Assembly: GCA_029204225.1 (NCBI GenBank)
Contig: CM055102.1
Coordinates: 8,042,587 to 8,106,586, forward strand
Direction of reading: 5' to 3'
DNA length: 64,000 nucleotides
From: Diphasiastrum complanatum
Lineage: Eukaryota; Streptophyta; Lycopodiopsida; Lycopodiales; Lycopodiaceae
This document shows positions 23,400 through 36,469 of this stretch, in pieces. Within the stretch, counting starts at the first letter, position 1. Each line of letters starts with the position of its first letter. Position numbers and translations under genes: made by a program. The notes beneath the pieces are model-generated. The model was not told the DNA's origin. It was given only the letters and a program-made list of their open reading frames with translations, and made no database searches.

Positions 23400-26300
23400 C
23401 TATGAAGATTTAAGCATTGATCTTGATATAACTCCAAGATTAGATCTATGCTTGATGAAAGCACTTTTGTTCAAAGGCTTGGTGAGTAGATCGGCAATAC
23501 AAGAGGTCGAGTTGACATGCTCCAAATAGATTTCTCCTCCAATAAGCTTTTCTCTCACAAAATGGTGAGCCACTTCTATGTGCTTTCTTCTTGCATGAAA
23601 TATGGGATTATTGGCAAGAGCTTGGGCTGAGATGTTATCACACTTGATCATTGGTAGATCATCTTCCTTGATGCACTTTAGCTCCATTAATAACCTCTTG
23701 ATCCAAAGAACCTCTTTGGTAGTTGTAGTGAGTGCTTTGTACTTAGCCTCACATGAAGAGAGAGATATAGTATCTTGCTTTTTGGAAAGCCAAGATATTA
23801 GATTTCCTCCAAGAAAGATAGTGTATGCACTAATAGACTTTCGATCCATCTTGTCACTTGCAAAGTCCGAATCAAAGTAGCAAACAATGAATAGATCTTC
23901 ACTTTTATAGAGTAGACCATAATCACAAGATGAAGATACATATCTTAGAATCCTCTTGGCCATCTTCCAATGATGGATCTTAGGATCTTGCATAAATTGA
24001 CTCAATTTGTGCACACAAAAACTTAGATCAGGCCTAGTAATGGTAAGCCAAATCAAGGAGCCTACAAGACTCCTAAAAAGTGTGATGTCCTCAAAGGATC
24101 TTTCATCACCTTTATTAGGATCTTTTACAATTTGCTCCATTGGAGTATCTATGCTCTTAGAATTTTCCATATGGAATTTTTTCAACATAGAGTGAGCATA
24201 TCTAGATTGGCATATAAAGATATGATTTTCATAAAAATCAATTTCTAGGCCTAGGATGTAATGTATCTCTCCTAGATCTTGCATTTTAAACTCACATCCA
24301 AGTGCTAGCTTAGTTTCATCAACTAGCTTGATACAACTTCCACAAAGAATAATGTCATCAACATAAATTAGAAGAATGACAATATTGATATCAACAAACT
24401 TAAGATACATGGAAGGATCATAGTCACTAAGAGTAAATCCTAGTGATATAAGAAAAGAATTAAGTCTTGAATTCCATGATCTTGGTGCTTGCTTGAGTCC
24501 ATAAAGACTTTTGAAGAGCAAGCACACTTTGGACTCATCCTTGATGAATCCTTGAGGTTGTTCCATATAGATCTCCTCCTCAAGATAATCATTTAGAAAA
24601 GCATTGGATACATCTAATTGGAACACCTTCCACTTGAAGAAACAAGCAAGATAAATAAGAATTCTTATTGTCACCATCTTTGCAACGGTTGCAAAGGTCT
24701 CCTCATAATCAAGACCATGGATTTGAGCAAATCCTTTGGCACAAAATCTTGCTTTATGCTTGTTGATGGTGTAATCATGATTGAACTTGATCCTAAATAC
24801 CCACTTGCAGCCAATCACATGCTTGTTGGATGGAGGATCCATGAGCTCCCAAGTATTGTTGGTGATCAAAGCATCATACTCTTGCTGCATGGCATCATAC
24901 CACTCCTTGGTATTGAGTGCCTCTTGTACATTCTTTGGCTCTTCATGAGAGACATAAAAAACATAATTAGTGGAATCAAGATCCACTTGTTTGCCTTTGT
25001 CAACATATGAGAGCCTCTTAGACTCGGATCTATCTCTCATGGATCTTCTTGGTGAAAAAATTTGAGGAGAGTCTTCTTCAAATATAGACCCCATCACATC
25101 ATGATTGTCTTCAAAATGAGTAATTGATGATGCATCCATAGACTTCTTGATCTCGGCCTCTTCAAAAGATGAGTGTTGATCTTCATGAAAGACAACATCT
25201 CTACTTTCAATAACTTGAGAAGTAGAGAGTATAAAGACTCTATAGGCCTTCTTGGTGGATGAGTATCCAACCATGATCCCTTTGCATGCACTAGGATCTT
25301 CCTTCTTCCTTGTTTCCAAGGGAGCATATGCATCCAGAAACTCTAAGATGATCAACCTTAGGCTTCTTCAAATATAAGATTTCATATGGTGACTTTCCTC
25401 CAAGAGCTATATGTGGGAGCCTATTGCAAAGATAATTTGCATAATTAATGGCTTCTCCCCAAAAATCTTTGGGCAAAGGTGCCTTAATTCTCATAGATTT
25501 TACACATTCACATAAAGATCTATTATTTCTCTCGGCCACTCCATTTTTAGATGGAGAGTAGGCACAAGAGAACTCTCTTTTGATGCCTTCAAGCTCACAG
25601 AAATCATGAAATTTATTGGAGATATATTCACTACCTCCATCACTTCTAAGAGCTTTAATCTTGAATGAGAATTGCTTCTCTACATAAGCTTTGAAAATAA
25701 GGAAATGATCAAACACCATAGATTTAGAAGCAAGAAGGTATATCCAAGTGAATCTTGTGAAATCATCAATGAAAGTAACAAAACAAGTGGCTCCTCCCTT
25801 GCTTGTAGTTGATGAGTCCGAGTGGATTAACTCCAAAGGATGCTTGCTTTTGATAGAAGATCTTGTAAATGGCTTTTTGTGAGATTTAGCAATAGCACAA
25901 GCCTCACAAGGCTTGATCTTCTTGGAGAATGTCTTTGGCAAGCCAATAGCTTTGGCTTCTTTGATCATAGAGAGCATGGATTTGTAGTTGGGATGTCCCA
26001 ACCTCCTATGCCATAATTCCTCCATAGAGGGCCTGTTCACAAGAGCAACATTACAAGCATTCACATACTCATTTGGATCTAGTTTATAGATGCCTCCAAA
26101 TTTAGATCCTAATGCAAGAATCTCATCATTCTTCTTGATAGTGCAAGTATCAACATTGAATTTCACATCAAGGCCATTATCAAGCAATTGGCCAACACTA
26201 ATAAGATTCCTAGTAAGCTTAGGTGCATAAAGAACTTTAGAGAGAGAAAGAACTTTAGAGGATGCAAGCTTCAAGGGAATGTTACCTATGCCTTCAATAG

Positions 26301-27367
26301 GACATTCAAAATCATTTGCAGTGTATATTGATTTCTTGACTCCATCATAAGGTGCAATAGAAGAGAAAGAGTCCTTGGAGCTACACATATGTGAAGAGGC
26401 TCCACTATCAATATACCATAGGCCGTCCTTCTTGAAAGGAGTAGATGAGAAACTAGGGACCATAAGAGATCCCTCTCCATCAGTTGCAATAGTGTCTTCC
26501 TTCTCATTGGTAATGTTGGCTTGCTTGAGTTGATTCTTCTTCATGAAGCAATTGGTGGCATTATGGCCTTTCTTGCCACAATAAAAGCACTTGATCTTCT
26601 TCTTCTTGAGCTTGGATGATGAAGCATTAGAGGAATCATCTTCCTCCTCATCTTTGTCTTTGGATTTGACTTTATCCTTGCTTGAGGATTGTTGATGTTG
26701 GTTCTTGCTTCCTCCCTTTGTGCTTATCCTTGGCAAAGAGAGCTTTGCCATCATTTTGAGTGAGAGAGAGCTTGTCCATCCTCAAGAGCTTGTACTCTTG
26801 TCTTGATTCTTCTGAAATTAGCACACTTTGGAGAGCCTCCAAACTTGGTAGCTCCTCCTTAATGGCATAGGATTGGACAAGGTTATCAAATTCACTTCTC
26901 AAGCCATTGAGAATGACTTGAACTAGCTCATTTTGATTGATGGAATCACCAATACAAGCAAGTTCTCTATGAATATCTTTTACTCTCAAAACATAACTAG
27001 ATGCACTCTCATCACTCTTTTGGCTACTTTGAAAGATTTGATTCCTAAGAGTGAGAAGCCTAGAGGTATTCTTAGCCTCATAAATAGTCTTGAGACAATC
27101 CCAAGCCTCTTTGGCTGTTGTACAAGTACCTATCTCCCTCAATATCTCATTAGAGACATTCATCTTAATGTAGTGGAGAGCCATCCTAGCTCTCTTTTTG
27201 TATTTTTGAACCTCTTGAAGAACTTGTACTTCTTCTTCAAGGCCAAGAACTATGTCCATCACGTCTTGAAGGATCAAGATGGACTCCATCCTCATTTTCC
27301 AAATTGAATAGTTTGAAGTGGACAATCTTTCACTTGGTTCCAACAAGGATGAACCCATTGAAGACAT
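23400..27367 (-). pseudogene. Element E gag-pol, nearly complete with two frameshifts
   Basis: This is a copia polyprotein spanning all domains. Gag starts at the ATG at 27367 (MSSMGSSLLEPSERLS) and is open to about 26715, where an extra base shifts the frame against the H copy. The CCHC knuckle CFYCGKKGHNATNC, protease WYIDSGASSHM, pre-integrase HRRLGHPNYKSML and integrase follow in 25291-26754. An 11-base deletion near 25330 (compared with G) breaks the frame after the KPKVDHLRVSGC block. RT ([12 protein letters not shown]) and RNase H (CEAKYKAL, KHIEVAHHFVRE) are intact in 23400-25355, ending next to the PPT. Apart from these two lesions the element looks young. G plus H (54450-60605) is a close relative. 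Confidence 0.93.
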
Positions 27368-28110
27368 TTGAAGTGAAGAAAACTCAAATGATGAATAATA
27401 AATGTTGCTACACACTCTCAATAGGATCCAATAATAGAGTACTATCTCCTCCTATGAAAGATCTTGCAACTATTTGTGAATTGATTCTCACTAGCTACAC
27501 AAATCTCTCTAAAACAAGATCTATTTCACATCAAATGATGGAGTATGAGCAAAGCTAGGATCAAACACTCTTAGCACGTGTGAAGTACACTAAGAAATCA
27601 ATTTTGACTCAAATACAATGATATTGCATAAAACAAAATGGCTAAGATCTCAAAACAGTGCCTAGATCACATATAGATGAGATTGGTAAGCATACAACTG
27701 TGATCTTAGATCAACCAAGCAATCTCTTGACCAAACCAAATGTGTCCACCCAAGTCTAGGTGCCCTACCTAACCCTCTTCAAAACCTTATAACTTCTGAT
27801 TTGCTCAACCAAATGGAATGAAACTGATTGCATCAGAAACTAACAAAAATAGCTTTAAAACAAGTTATCAAGCAAGATAAATGGATCAAGCATGAGAGAG
27901 AACTTCCAAACTGAAATTGGATGTTCCTCACACATGTTTGAGCACCTGATTCCATACAGTACCAGGTCAGACTCAATCAATGTCCTTTTGATCTCTTTTG
28001 ATCCAAAATTGAACAAGATAGCTAGGAAAATGGACCTTGACAATTTCTAGCTCAAGATTGATGAATAGTTTTCACTTAAATGGATCAAAATGCATGGTAA
28101 CCTTAGGTAG
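27368..28110 (-). other. Element E leader
   Basis: Non-coding DNA between PBS and gag. It is closely similar to the H leader (59678-60419), including the block CTGATTCCATACAGTACC near 27948. No gene seen. Confidence 0.8.
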
Positions 28111-28122
28111 GATCTGATACCA
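28111..28122 (-). other. Element E primer-binding site
   Basis: On minus TGGTATCAGATC: the initiator-Met type site with one mismatch (GAGC changed to GATC). It abuts the 5' LTR. Confidence 0.85.
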
Positions 28123-28612
28123 TGTTGATTTCACACATGTGGACTGTCCACAACATGTACTTGTGATCTCCTAAGGTGTGTAGATGCACCAAGATCAAGA
28201 CTAGATTGAGATTCAAGATCTATCTTTGAATCTATGGCAAAAACACACTACTACATGCATTCAATCACTTCCAACTCTCACTCACACGTGTGGGAAGTAT
28301 TCAAAAATTATTCTAAGTAAAAAAAAGTTGAGCTCCTCGGATAGAGAGAGAAAACCCATCATGAGCTCTCGAGTAGAGAGAGAAAGCTAGAAATTCAATG
28401 ACACTCAAAATCCACACAATCACCAAATCAATTAGATCCAAAATGAGGAGTACAATGATACTAGTAGATCCACGAGCTACCACTATGCTTAAATATGATT
28501 GGACCACACTTTGTCACCTCTTAATCCTATTGGACCATTGATCCATGCACCTCTTGATTCTATTGGACTATATTCAAGCACACCTCAAATGTCTATTGGA
28601 CCTCACATGGTT
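28123..28612 (-). repeat. Element E 5' LTR, truncated
   Basis: It matches 22686-23381 from the inner end for about 490 bases, up to CCTCACATGG near 28610. Then copia F sequence begins with no LTR end and no target duplication. Confidence 0.88.
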
Positions 28613-31600
28613 TTTTACTACTATCCAAGATTCTTTGCAAGCAACAACAAGATGATTATGTCAAAGCCATCTGAGTGCATAAGATCTAAATCTGTCATCA
28701 CAAACTGCTTGCATAAGTTGGCTTTGATAGAATGAGTGAGGTTCTCATCATTGCCCGTGATAATGATATCATCAATGTAAAGTACAATCAAGGCAATGGT
28801 GTGATCATTTATAAGAACATAAAGATTTGAATCTGAATTTGTTCTTACAAACCCATCAGAAAGAAAGTAATTGTCAATGCGTCCATACCATGCGCGTGGC
28901 GCTTGCTTTAGGCCATAAAGTACTTTGTGTAGCTTACATACCTTCTATTCTTGCCCTTTTGCCATGAAGCCCTGCGGTTGGACCATGTAAACTTCTTCCT
29001 CTAAGTCACCATTCAAAAATGCGGACTTCACATCCATTTGATGGATCTTCCACCCAAAATGAGATGTTAAGGCAATGATAAGGGGTAGCGTAGTCCACTT
29101 AGCCACTGGAGCAAATGTCTCTTCATAGTCAATTCCTTTGCTTTGCTCATAACCCTTCACTACTAGGCGTGCCTTATGCTTTGCTATCGTGCCATCCGCA
29201 TGAAACTTTGTTCTAAACACCCATTTGTTGTCAATGGGTTTCTTTCCAAGTGGTAGATCAACCAACTCCCATGTATCATGCCTGTGGATAGATTTTATTT
29301 CCTCTTCCATTTCCCTTTGCCATTCTTTGTGATCTTTTGCTTCATAAAAAATTGATGGCTTTCGACACTTCAAAATGTCACTCATTAGAGCATAGTTCAC
29401 ATGATAACGATCGGGATACTTCCTTTTCCGCGTTGATCTTCTCACTTCTCCTTGTGTACTAGATCCTGGTTGATTTAGCTTTGCGTCCTTCATGATCTTT
29501 TCATACCATTTTGGTATCTTAGATTCAGGTGATACACTACGTGGAGAGTATGTATCCCAAGGAGTGTCTAAGTAATGTCTCTTACTTCCAACTAGTTTCT
29601 CCTTTATCACTCCTATTGGCAAGTACCTCCCCCTAGGCTCTTGAATAGGTGGTGTCCTTTCATACTCGCCCTCTCGACTCTCATCTTCACGTGCATCATT
29701 TTGTGGAACATCTTCTTCATTTTCTTCCTCCAAAATTGTGGGAAGTCTGTTGATGCTTTCACCACTTGCATGGTCTTCATCTTCATACCTATGCATTTCA
29801 TCAAAGATCACATCTTTGCTAATGTGAATCTTGTTCATTAAAGGATCAAAACACCTGTATGCCTTCGTCCTCTCATCATAATCGACAAAGATACATTTGA
29901 TTGGTTTGGCATCAAGTTTCTTTCGCTCCTCCTTTGGCACATGTACATAGGCCTTACATCCAATGATACGGAACTTGTCAATTTTTGGCTTTATTCCTGT
30001 AAATGCTTCTTCAGGAGTCACATTTGGAACCGCAACTGTAGGGCTCCTATTTTGCAAGAACATTACTGCACTGCACGCTTCCGACCAAACTGAATCGGGC
30101 AAGCCCATTTGCTTCATCATGGAGCGTGCACTCTCCATAATAGTCCTGTTTTTCCTTTCAGCTACACCATTACTATGCAGCGTGTGTGACTGTTTGAATT
30201 GTCTTTTAATGCCATGTTCTTTGCAAAAGTCCTCAAAATCATCAGATTTGTATTCGTCCCCTCTATCAGATCTTAGCACTTTGATGCATGCATCCAGTTG
30301 GTTCTCTACCAAAGTCTTGAACTCCTTGAAGCGAGCAAAAGCGTCAGATTTCTTCTTCAAGAAATAAATCCATGTCCTCCTAGAGTAATCATCTATGAAA
30401 GTCATAAAATTATATGCTTTCCCCAACGACATGGTCTTCATTGGGCCGCACAGGTCGCTGTGAATGAGTTCCAGCGGTTTCTTAGCTCTTGTAGATCCGC
30501 CCTTCTTGAATGTCTCCCTGTGATGCTTTCCCATGACACATCCTTCACATATTGCATGATGATCATCCTGCAATGCTGATAACCCTATTACCATCTTCAG
30601 TTTTTCCATCAATCTCAAGCTCCCATAGTTCAAATGACCAAGTCTTCTGTGCCACAACTCAGATTGAGATGCTATTGAGATAGCCAAACCATATTCTCCT
30701 GGTTTTGCAGCATCCAATTTATAAAGGACACAGTTACTATCTCTATAACCCTTCGCCACCACTTTATGGTCGTGGTTCATATCCCTCATAAGACATCCAT
30801 CCTTGACAAATTCAACCTTAAGATGTTGATTTGCCATTTCACCAACAGAAAGCAAACTCTTTTTGAGTCCATGAACATAAAGCACATTAGGGATGTTCTT
30901 AATTTTACCATCAGGAAACTGTATAGGTACATTGCCCACAACATGTATTTGGCATTCCTCCCCATTGGATTGAGTGACCTTATCCCCATCATGGATTGGT
31001 GAGAATTTCTCAAACCAATCACGTTTCTCGGCCATATGCCTTGTGGCGCCTGAATCTATGAACCATCTGGCACCATCATCAATTTGGGATGCCAATGCCG
31101 ATGAGAAGACACTTGTTTTGTCATCTTCTCCATTATCTTCAGCAATGTTGCCTTGTTGAGTTACCTTTCCTGCCTTTATGTCCGCTTGTAACACTCGCGT
31201 GCCCAATGACCCGGTTTGTGGCAATAGTAACATTTGTCTTTCTTATTCTTTTTCTCTTTTGATCATGACTCTCCCTCGTCATCATCATCTTTGGATTTCT
31301 TAGGAATCCTTTTCCATCATTTCTGCTTGCCTTTAGCAAGCAAGGCTTGATCCTCCTGTGGGGTTTGCCTTGACTTCACCACTTCGTGACGCTGCTCTTC
31401 TTGCAACATGATTCCGTGGAAGTCTTCAAAAGTAGGTAACCTCTCCCTCTAAGCAATGCCACTCACAAACATTTGTAGCCCTTCCGAGACACCGCTCATT
31501 GTGGTATGTACCAATTCAACGTCCCTAATTGGTTCTCCAATTGCCACAAGTTGGTATCTTAGTTCCTTTATCTTTGTGAAGAAAGATCCCACTGATTCAC

Positions 31601-31960
31601 TTTTTTCCATCCTTATTGTGTTTAATCTTGACTTCAAGAACATGGCTCGAGCTGGATTGCAAGTTTGAAATTGCATTCTAAGAGCTTCCCAAGCTCCCCT
31701 AGCTGTCGTGGCATCACTTATATTAGTGATTGCATGGTCTTTCACTGAAAGATTGATTAAGGACAATGCTCTCTGCGCCTTTTTATCAAAGGCCCTCATA
31801 TCACATAGAGTGGTGTTTGGTCGGATTTCAATACTGCCACAATCTCCCATAACTCTTTCTCCATCAAAATGCTCTTCATTTTGAATTTCCAGATGTTGTA
31901 GTTAGAAGCCCCATCAAGTTTGCTTGCATCGCCCAAAATTGCCTCATTGATGTTTGCCAT
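28613..31960 (-). pseudogene. Element F: Tork-like Ty1/copia gag-pol, truncated in RT
   Basis: This is a different copia lineage from its neighbours. Gag starts at the ATG at 31960 (MANINEAILGDASKLDG), breaks near 31850, then continues (31449-31850). A CCHC knuckle (CYYC...GHW...C) near 31190-31230 lies in another frame from the protease. A long frame (28945-31233) holds protease WFIDSGATRHM, pre-integrase HRRLGHLNYGSLRLM, integrase HSDLCGPM, LRSDRGDEYKS and NGVAERKNRT, the linker, and RT up to LEEEVYMVQPQGF. After a frame change RT resumes with [14 protein letters not shown] and YIDD and then decays near 28660, where E LTR sequence starts. RNase H and the 3' LTR are missing. Confidence 0.9.
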
Positions 31961-33231
31961 CTCCAAACTGCATGAAATTCCACCTGTAGGTTATAAGTAG
32001 TATGCCGAAGCCAATCGTGATGTCATAAATCACAAATAATGACCTGCAATTTTTGGCTTACCAGGCCACTCACTGCTCTTTCGCCAAATTCAAAGCCAAA
32101 CTGGCGTCACTTTCCGAAATGCTTCTCGTCACCAACTACCAACTTTTTGCCCAGTGGAATGGTGAAATCACTTCTGGCGTGCTCCGAGCACTTTCTATGT
32201 GGCAATCACTCTATTTTGGTGTACTGTACTTGTAGGTACGGTCAGGGTGCCCTTCGTTTGGAGGCTATAGCCTTTCGTTTGGCCAAAATAGGCTAAAGGA
32301 GGTGAAAATAAGGGCAATTTGGGTTTTTTTTGAGCTGTTTCTACAGTGTGAAGAAACTTCACCTTTCACAAAACTTGGGACCCAGCAATTTTTTCAGTTT
32401 GAAAATTTTTAATGAAAAGAAGGCCTATTTTGCCTTTCAATTCTTCAAGACCCTTTCAAAGCCCATCTAAGGGTTATTCTCAATCTTGCGACTCCAAGTC
32501 ACTCTCCCTCTTGCAATCTCTACCGTGGATGTAAACTCCACGAGATCCGACGGATACCATGGCTTCTGTGCAGCGATCCCCACACTTGTATCCGCGGGCC
32601 CCTTCCAAATGCTATGGGTCTCTCCTCACAGCACGCGACGATCCTCTCTCTCTCTTCTCTAGCAGCGATGGCAGCTCCACACCCTCACACACAAGCCTTA
32701 AAAATTTTGTTTGCATCCTTCCAGCTCGCTGGCTGATCCACGGCCGCCCACAGCCTCTCCACACATCCGCAACAGTAGCAGGGCGCCCACTTTTATCTCT
32801 TCACAGCTTCAAAAATGAATTTGTGTTGAGAGGGAACTGCATTTGTCCTAGTTGAAACCCTAGTTGTCAAAGAAGAAGATGTTCTTAGGCTTTATCTGCT
32901 CTTCTTGAGAGTCTACCTAAGCAGCTACCTATCCCTCTGAGGTCGCCCTACAACAAGCAATATTCTGCTCCAAACCGCTCTTCAAACGGTGTTCGATTGG
33001 ACTCAAACCAATCACAAACACCAAGCAACCCTTCAGAAGGATTTCCAGCTTCACTTTTTTTTTTTTTTTGCTTGCCCTCTGATTCAGCTGACAACCCCTT
33101 GCCTCTGAATCTTCTTACAGTTTTGAGCTATTCCACGAATCTCCACAGACTCGGTTTTGTGCTTCCTAGCCAACAAACCATCGTGAATTCGCAACTCTCT
33201 GTTCTTGTCTGGTGATTCAAGCCACCAAGGG
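31961..33231 (-). other. Element F leader, 1.27 kb
   Basis: An unusually long stretch between PBS and gag. Short frames on the plus strand (for example 32559-32855) show no recognisable domain and I leave them out. It is more GC-rich than the surrounding elements. Confidence 0.6.
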
Positions 33232-33243
33232 GCTCTGATACCA
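33232..33243 (-). other. Element F primer-binding site
   Basis: On minus TGGTATCAGAGC, exact initiator-Met type, next to the putative LTR. Confidence 0.85.
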
Positions 33244-33497
33244 AGTTAAGAAAACACACTTTAAATACCCGACCGGATCAATCACCACAACACAACGTCA
33301 AGCGCAGCAAGACAAGACAACAGAATTTACTCACCTCAAACTGTATATTCAACTTTTCAGTAAGTACAAAGATAAGTTGCTTAAAAGCACTCAAGGGGCT
33401 CATAAAAAAAAGATGGCCCGATAACTCTAGAATTAAGCACACGTGGTGCCGTCGAAATAAGAAAGCACTGTATAAGTCGATCATTGCTATTTTAACT
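33244..33497 (-). repeat. Element F 5' LTR (about 254 bp)
   Basis: Bounded by AGTTAAG at the PBS side and TTTAACT at the outer side, an inverted terminal match but not the usual TG...CA. The outer end is set by the start of D LTR sequence at 33498. Short LTRs are typical of Tork-like copia. No second copy exists here for confirmation. Confidence 0.5.
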
Positions 33498-33882
33498 TAT
33501 GGTATGGGACATAAGTAGGGTTTGGATATTGAGTATGCTAGGGAGTGTTGTAGTATGCTTAGGATTTGGATCTTGCTTATGGTATGGGACATAAGTAGGG
33601 TTTGGATCTTGAGTATGCTATAGTCTGTTGTGGTATGCTTGTGATTTCTTTTTAGCAAGGGGGTGCTAGATAGGTCTTGCTTGGAGCTTGGATCTAGCTA
33701 TGGTTGGGTGGTGAATACCTGAGGCCAGCTTGTTATCTATCTTTGTGTTTAAAGAGTAGGGACACAGGTCGAGGAGAGATCTTTGGAGGCTTGCAGATTC
33801 TTACTTGCAGGTGGAGGCATCCTAGCTTGGAGGACATTTGGAGGCTCTACCTCGGATTTGGATGACTTTCTCACCTCTACTT

Positions 33883-33884
<2 letters not shown>
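33498..33884 (+). repeat. Element D second LTR, 5'-truncated
   Basis: Homologous, in the same orientation, to about 21030-21440. It starts in mid-LTR at the F boundary (TATGGTATGGGACATAAG) and ends CCTCTACTTGTA, where the 5' copy continues AAAG and the PBS. An internal deletion of about 40 bases relative to the 5' copy is visible near 33830. It may be the 3' LTR of D. Confidence 0.65.

Positions 33885-33976
<92 letters not shown>
33885..33976. repeat. (AG)46 microsatellite
   Basis: 92 bases of uninterrupted AG directly follow the D LTR end. The frames over it that read as alternating Arg-Glu or Ser-Leu are artefacts. Confidence 0.98.
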
Positions 33977-33979
<3 letters not shown>

Positions 33980-36469
33980 CCAGCGACCAGCTGACCCACA
34001 ACAGAAGTAATCATTAAGCAATTATTAGAAATACACACCTGCAAATCTATTACAAACAGTCATAGTCTCTTCATCTCTAGATCCAGTTTAGAATGTTAAA
34101 CGATAAACCTTTTTTTGAGTGCATTTCTACCCAAAAAAGGTAGTGTCCTTGACAGTCCATGTTGTACCACCAAACCATGCTTTTAGTCTACAACAAAAAG
34201 CACAACCGAGCACGTAGGAGACATTAACCCTGGCCACAACAAACTGTGGTGTAACACCATTATTTTCATATGTAGTTGTCTAATACAAGTGTATGAAAGA
34301 TTCTAAAGTTCTAATTAGCAAGATAGCTCGACATGTACTTGGTTGAAAAACATGAAGCATGTAATTACAATCAGGAGCAGCAATCAGTTTGTAAACAATC
34401 AGAAACAGAGAGTTACAAGACAACTCTAGAAATGAAGGTAGGTTGAAAAACACATGTTGTTACTAAGCCATTTAACAAGCGACTAAATTAAATGCACACC
34501 CTGGTCATCATCATCTGACAACATTTGCCATCCTACAATCTTGATCAAGCCTGCAACACAACACAAAACAATGCCTAATTCTAACAACACAAAGAGAGCA
34601 GGCACAACAATCACAATAGTCATAAGGAAGGAAAGCAAACAGGTAACAACATATGAAAAGCTAGTTATCCTCTGTCAATGTAGACCAGAATTGAGCTTCC
34701 TCACAAAGATGTGGTTTTCATCACTACTAAGCCAGGTCAAAATATCAAACTAAATCTCTGTTTTTTCAGCTCCATAGATGTTATAGATTTCCAACAAGAA
34801 AGAGCATGTGAAGATTTTGCAAATGAAGCAGTCCAACCTCCATGCATCATTAGCCATGGTGTGTGCAAAAAGAAGATTTTGAAAAGAAAGCAATTCCAAG
34901 CTGCGAACACCATCAATTGTCGTGTGTAGAAAATATTTACAAAGAATTTCATTGGCACATTAGCTACATGCATATCACGCTGGGCTGCTAAAGAGAGAGA
35001 GTGCCACATATATAGATAGAGAGAGCGCCACATGTATGATATCTAACCCTCCATTTACTATAGATTTGCGATTCACAATAGGCCACATGGCTATTGTCTT
35101 TGAGCAAGGAGTCTCAACTTTGCCATAGGACAAAATTGTAAAAAGCCTTAGGTGATGGTGCTCTTAGTTTTTATATCTTTTTCAAAGCAAGGGTACGTGC
35201 AACATTCAGGCAACAAAATATGGATATAACAAGTATTATCCAAAGCAGATACAAAAGGAGTGCTTGGAATATTTAAATGTTTGAAAGATTCCAGGTATGA
35301 TATTTATTTATGTATTCCATAAACTATCATGGACACTTTGTGGAATGGTGATAAGTTTATGGAATGGCCAATTCCACAAACTATCCATGATATGAAATCA
35401 TTCCTTGACTTCGACAATGGGCTTTCTAACATTTGGTATTCAAGGTAGACTGGAAGTCCAGATGAATGCAACTAGATTATAAAGGTTGATCAACAGGATT
35501 AAGAACATTCACACGGACAAGGACACAGTTTCACACAAGTATCTATTGGAAGGGGGCTCTTATCATTCAAATGTTTAAGCATAATGCATTACATGTTTTA
35601 TCATCATTAATTGCACTATTTTTTGTTGCATCACCTGATAAAATATGTATGCAATTGACCTGCTAATATTAAGACTAAGAGAGCATACAATACTTAGCAA
35701 CCACTAGCAAACCTGTAACCTCATCCAGGGAGGAGAAAATATAAAAGCCGATAGTGAATATAGTTACAACAACTCAAACATAATCTTAGGGGTTTATAAA
35801 GCCCTGAAAATTTGCGAACGGAGTAGGGATACAGATACGCCAAATTTTCTGAAATTGCCTCCTTCAAATGACATTACAATGCGCAGAACCGGAAAAGAAA
35901 TGAAAGAAATTTAGCATCTCCTTTGATTAAAACTGGTCCTTCATGACCAGGATTCCTTATACCAGGAAATAAAGATTGACAGCACATACATTTCAAAATA
36001 GAGTGCGGATAAGCATGTTACGAAAAAATCGTGAGTCATGCAGATCATCAAGGCTCCCCTACTCTAAATCGACATGACAGATAAATGCCACATGATTGTT
36101 TTCCCAGCATGATTTCTAGAAGAGACCAGTGCACTTAAGCTGGGGATCTGTCACGGCTGAGTAGGCTGCTCATGGACGTAAACAATCAGAACAAAGAGAA
36201 GCCACTAGTAACAAAATGCTGGAAATAATTTGTCGTACTAAAATTTCCAAGAAGTTCGAATATATGATGGTGGCCAGATTTTTTTTGGCCTAATTAAACG
36301 TTTCTGAAAGATCTGTCAATTGAGGCTATATGAACAGCGCGAAATACATTGCCACCAAAGGTGAAGCTCAACTTATTTCTTTTATTCAAACGAAATGGAC
36401 GAAACGTGCCTTTCATCCAGAAGCAGCAGTAGTGACTGTGCAAAAAATTCAAGAGAGATGAAACATATA
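33977..36469. other. Intergenic, no gene recognised
   Basis: A/T-rich DNA with only short frames. One 12-bp inverted repeat (ATTCCATAAACT at 35314-35325, complement at 35354-35365) is visible. The last few hundred bases are downstream of the MAKR-like gene and probably include its 3' UTR. Confidence 0.6.

Noticed and set aside
30298-30579. Plus-strand frames over copia pol (here and at many other loci)
   Set aside because: Shadows of minus-strand retrotransposon coding sequence.
33749-34021. Frames of Ser-Leu or Arg-Glu repeats
   Set aside because: Pure translation of the AG microsatellite; the same holds for 46448-46743.
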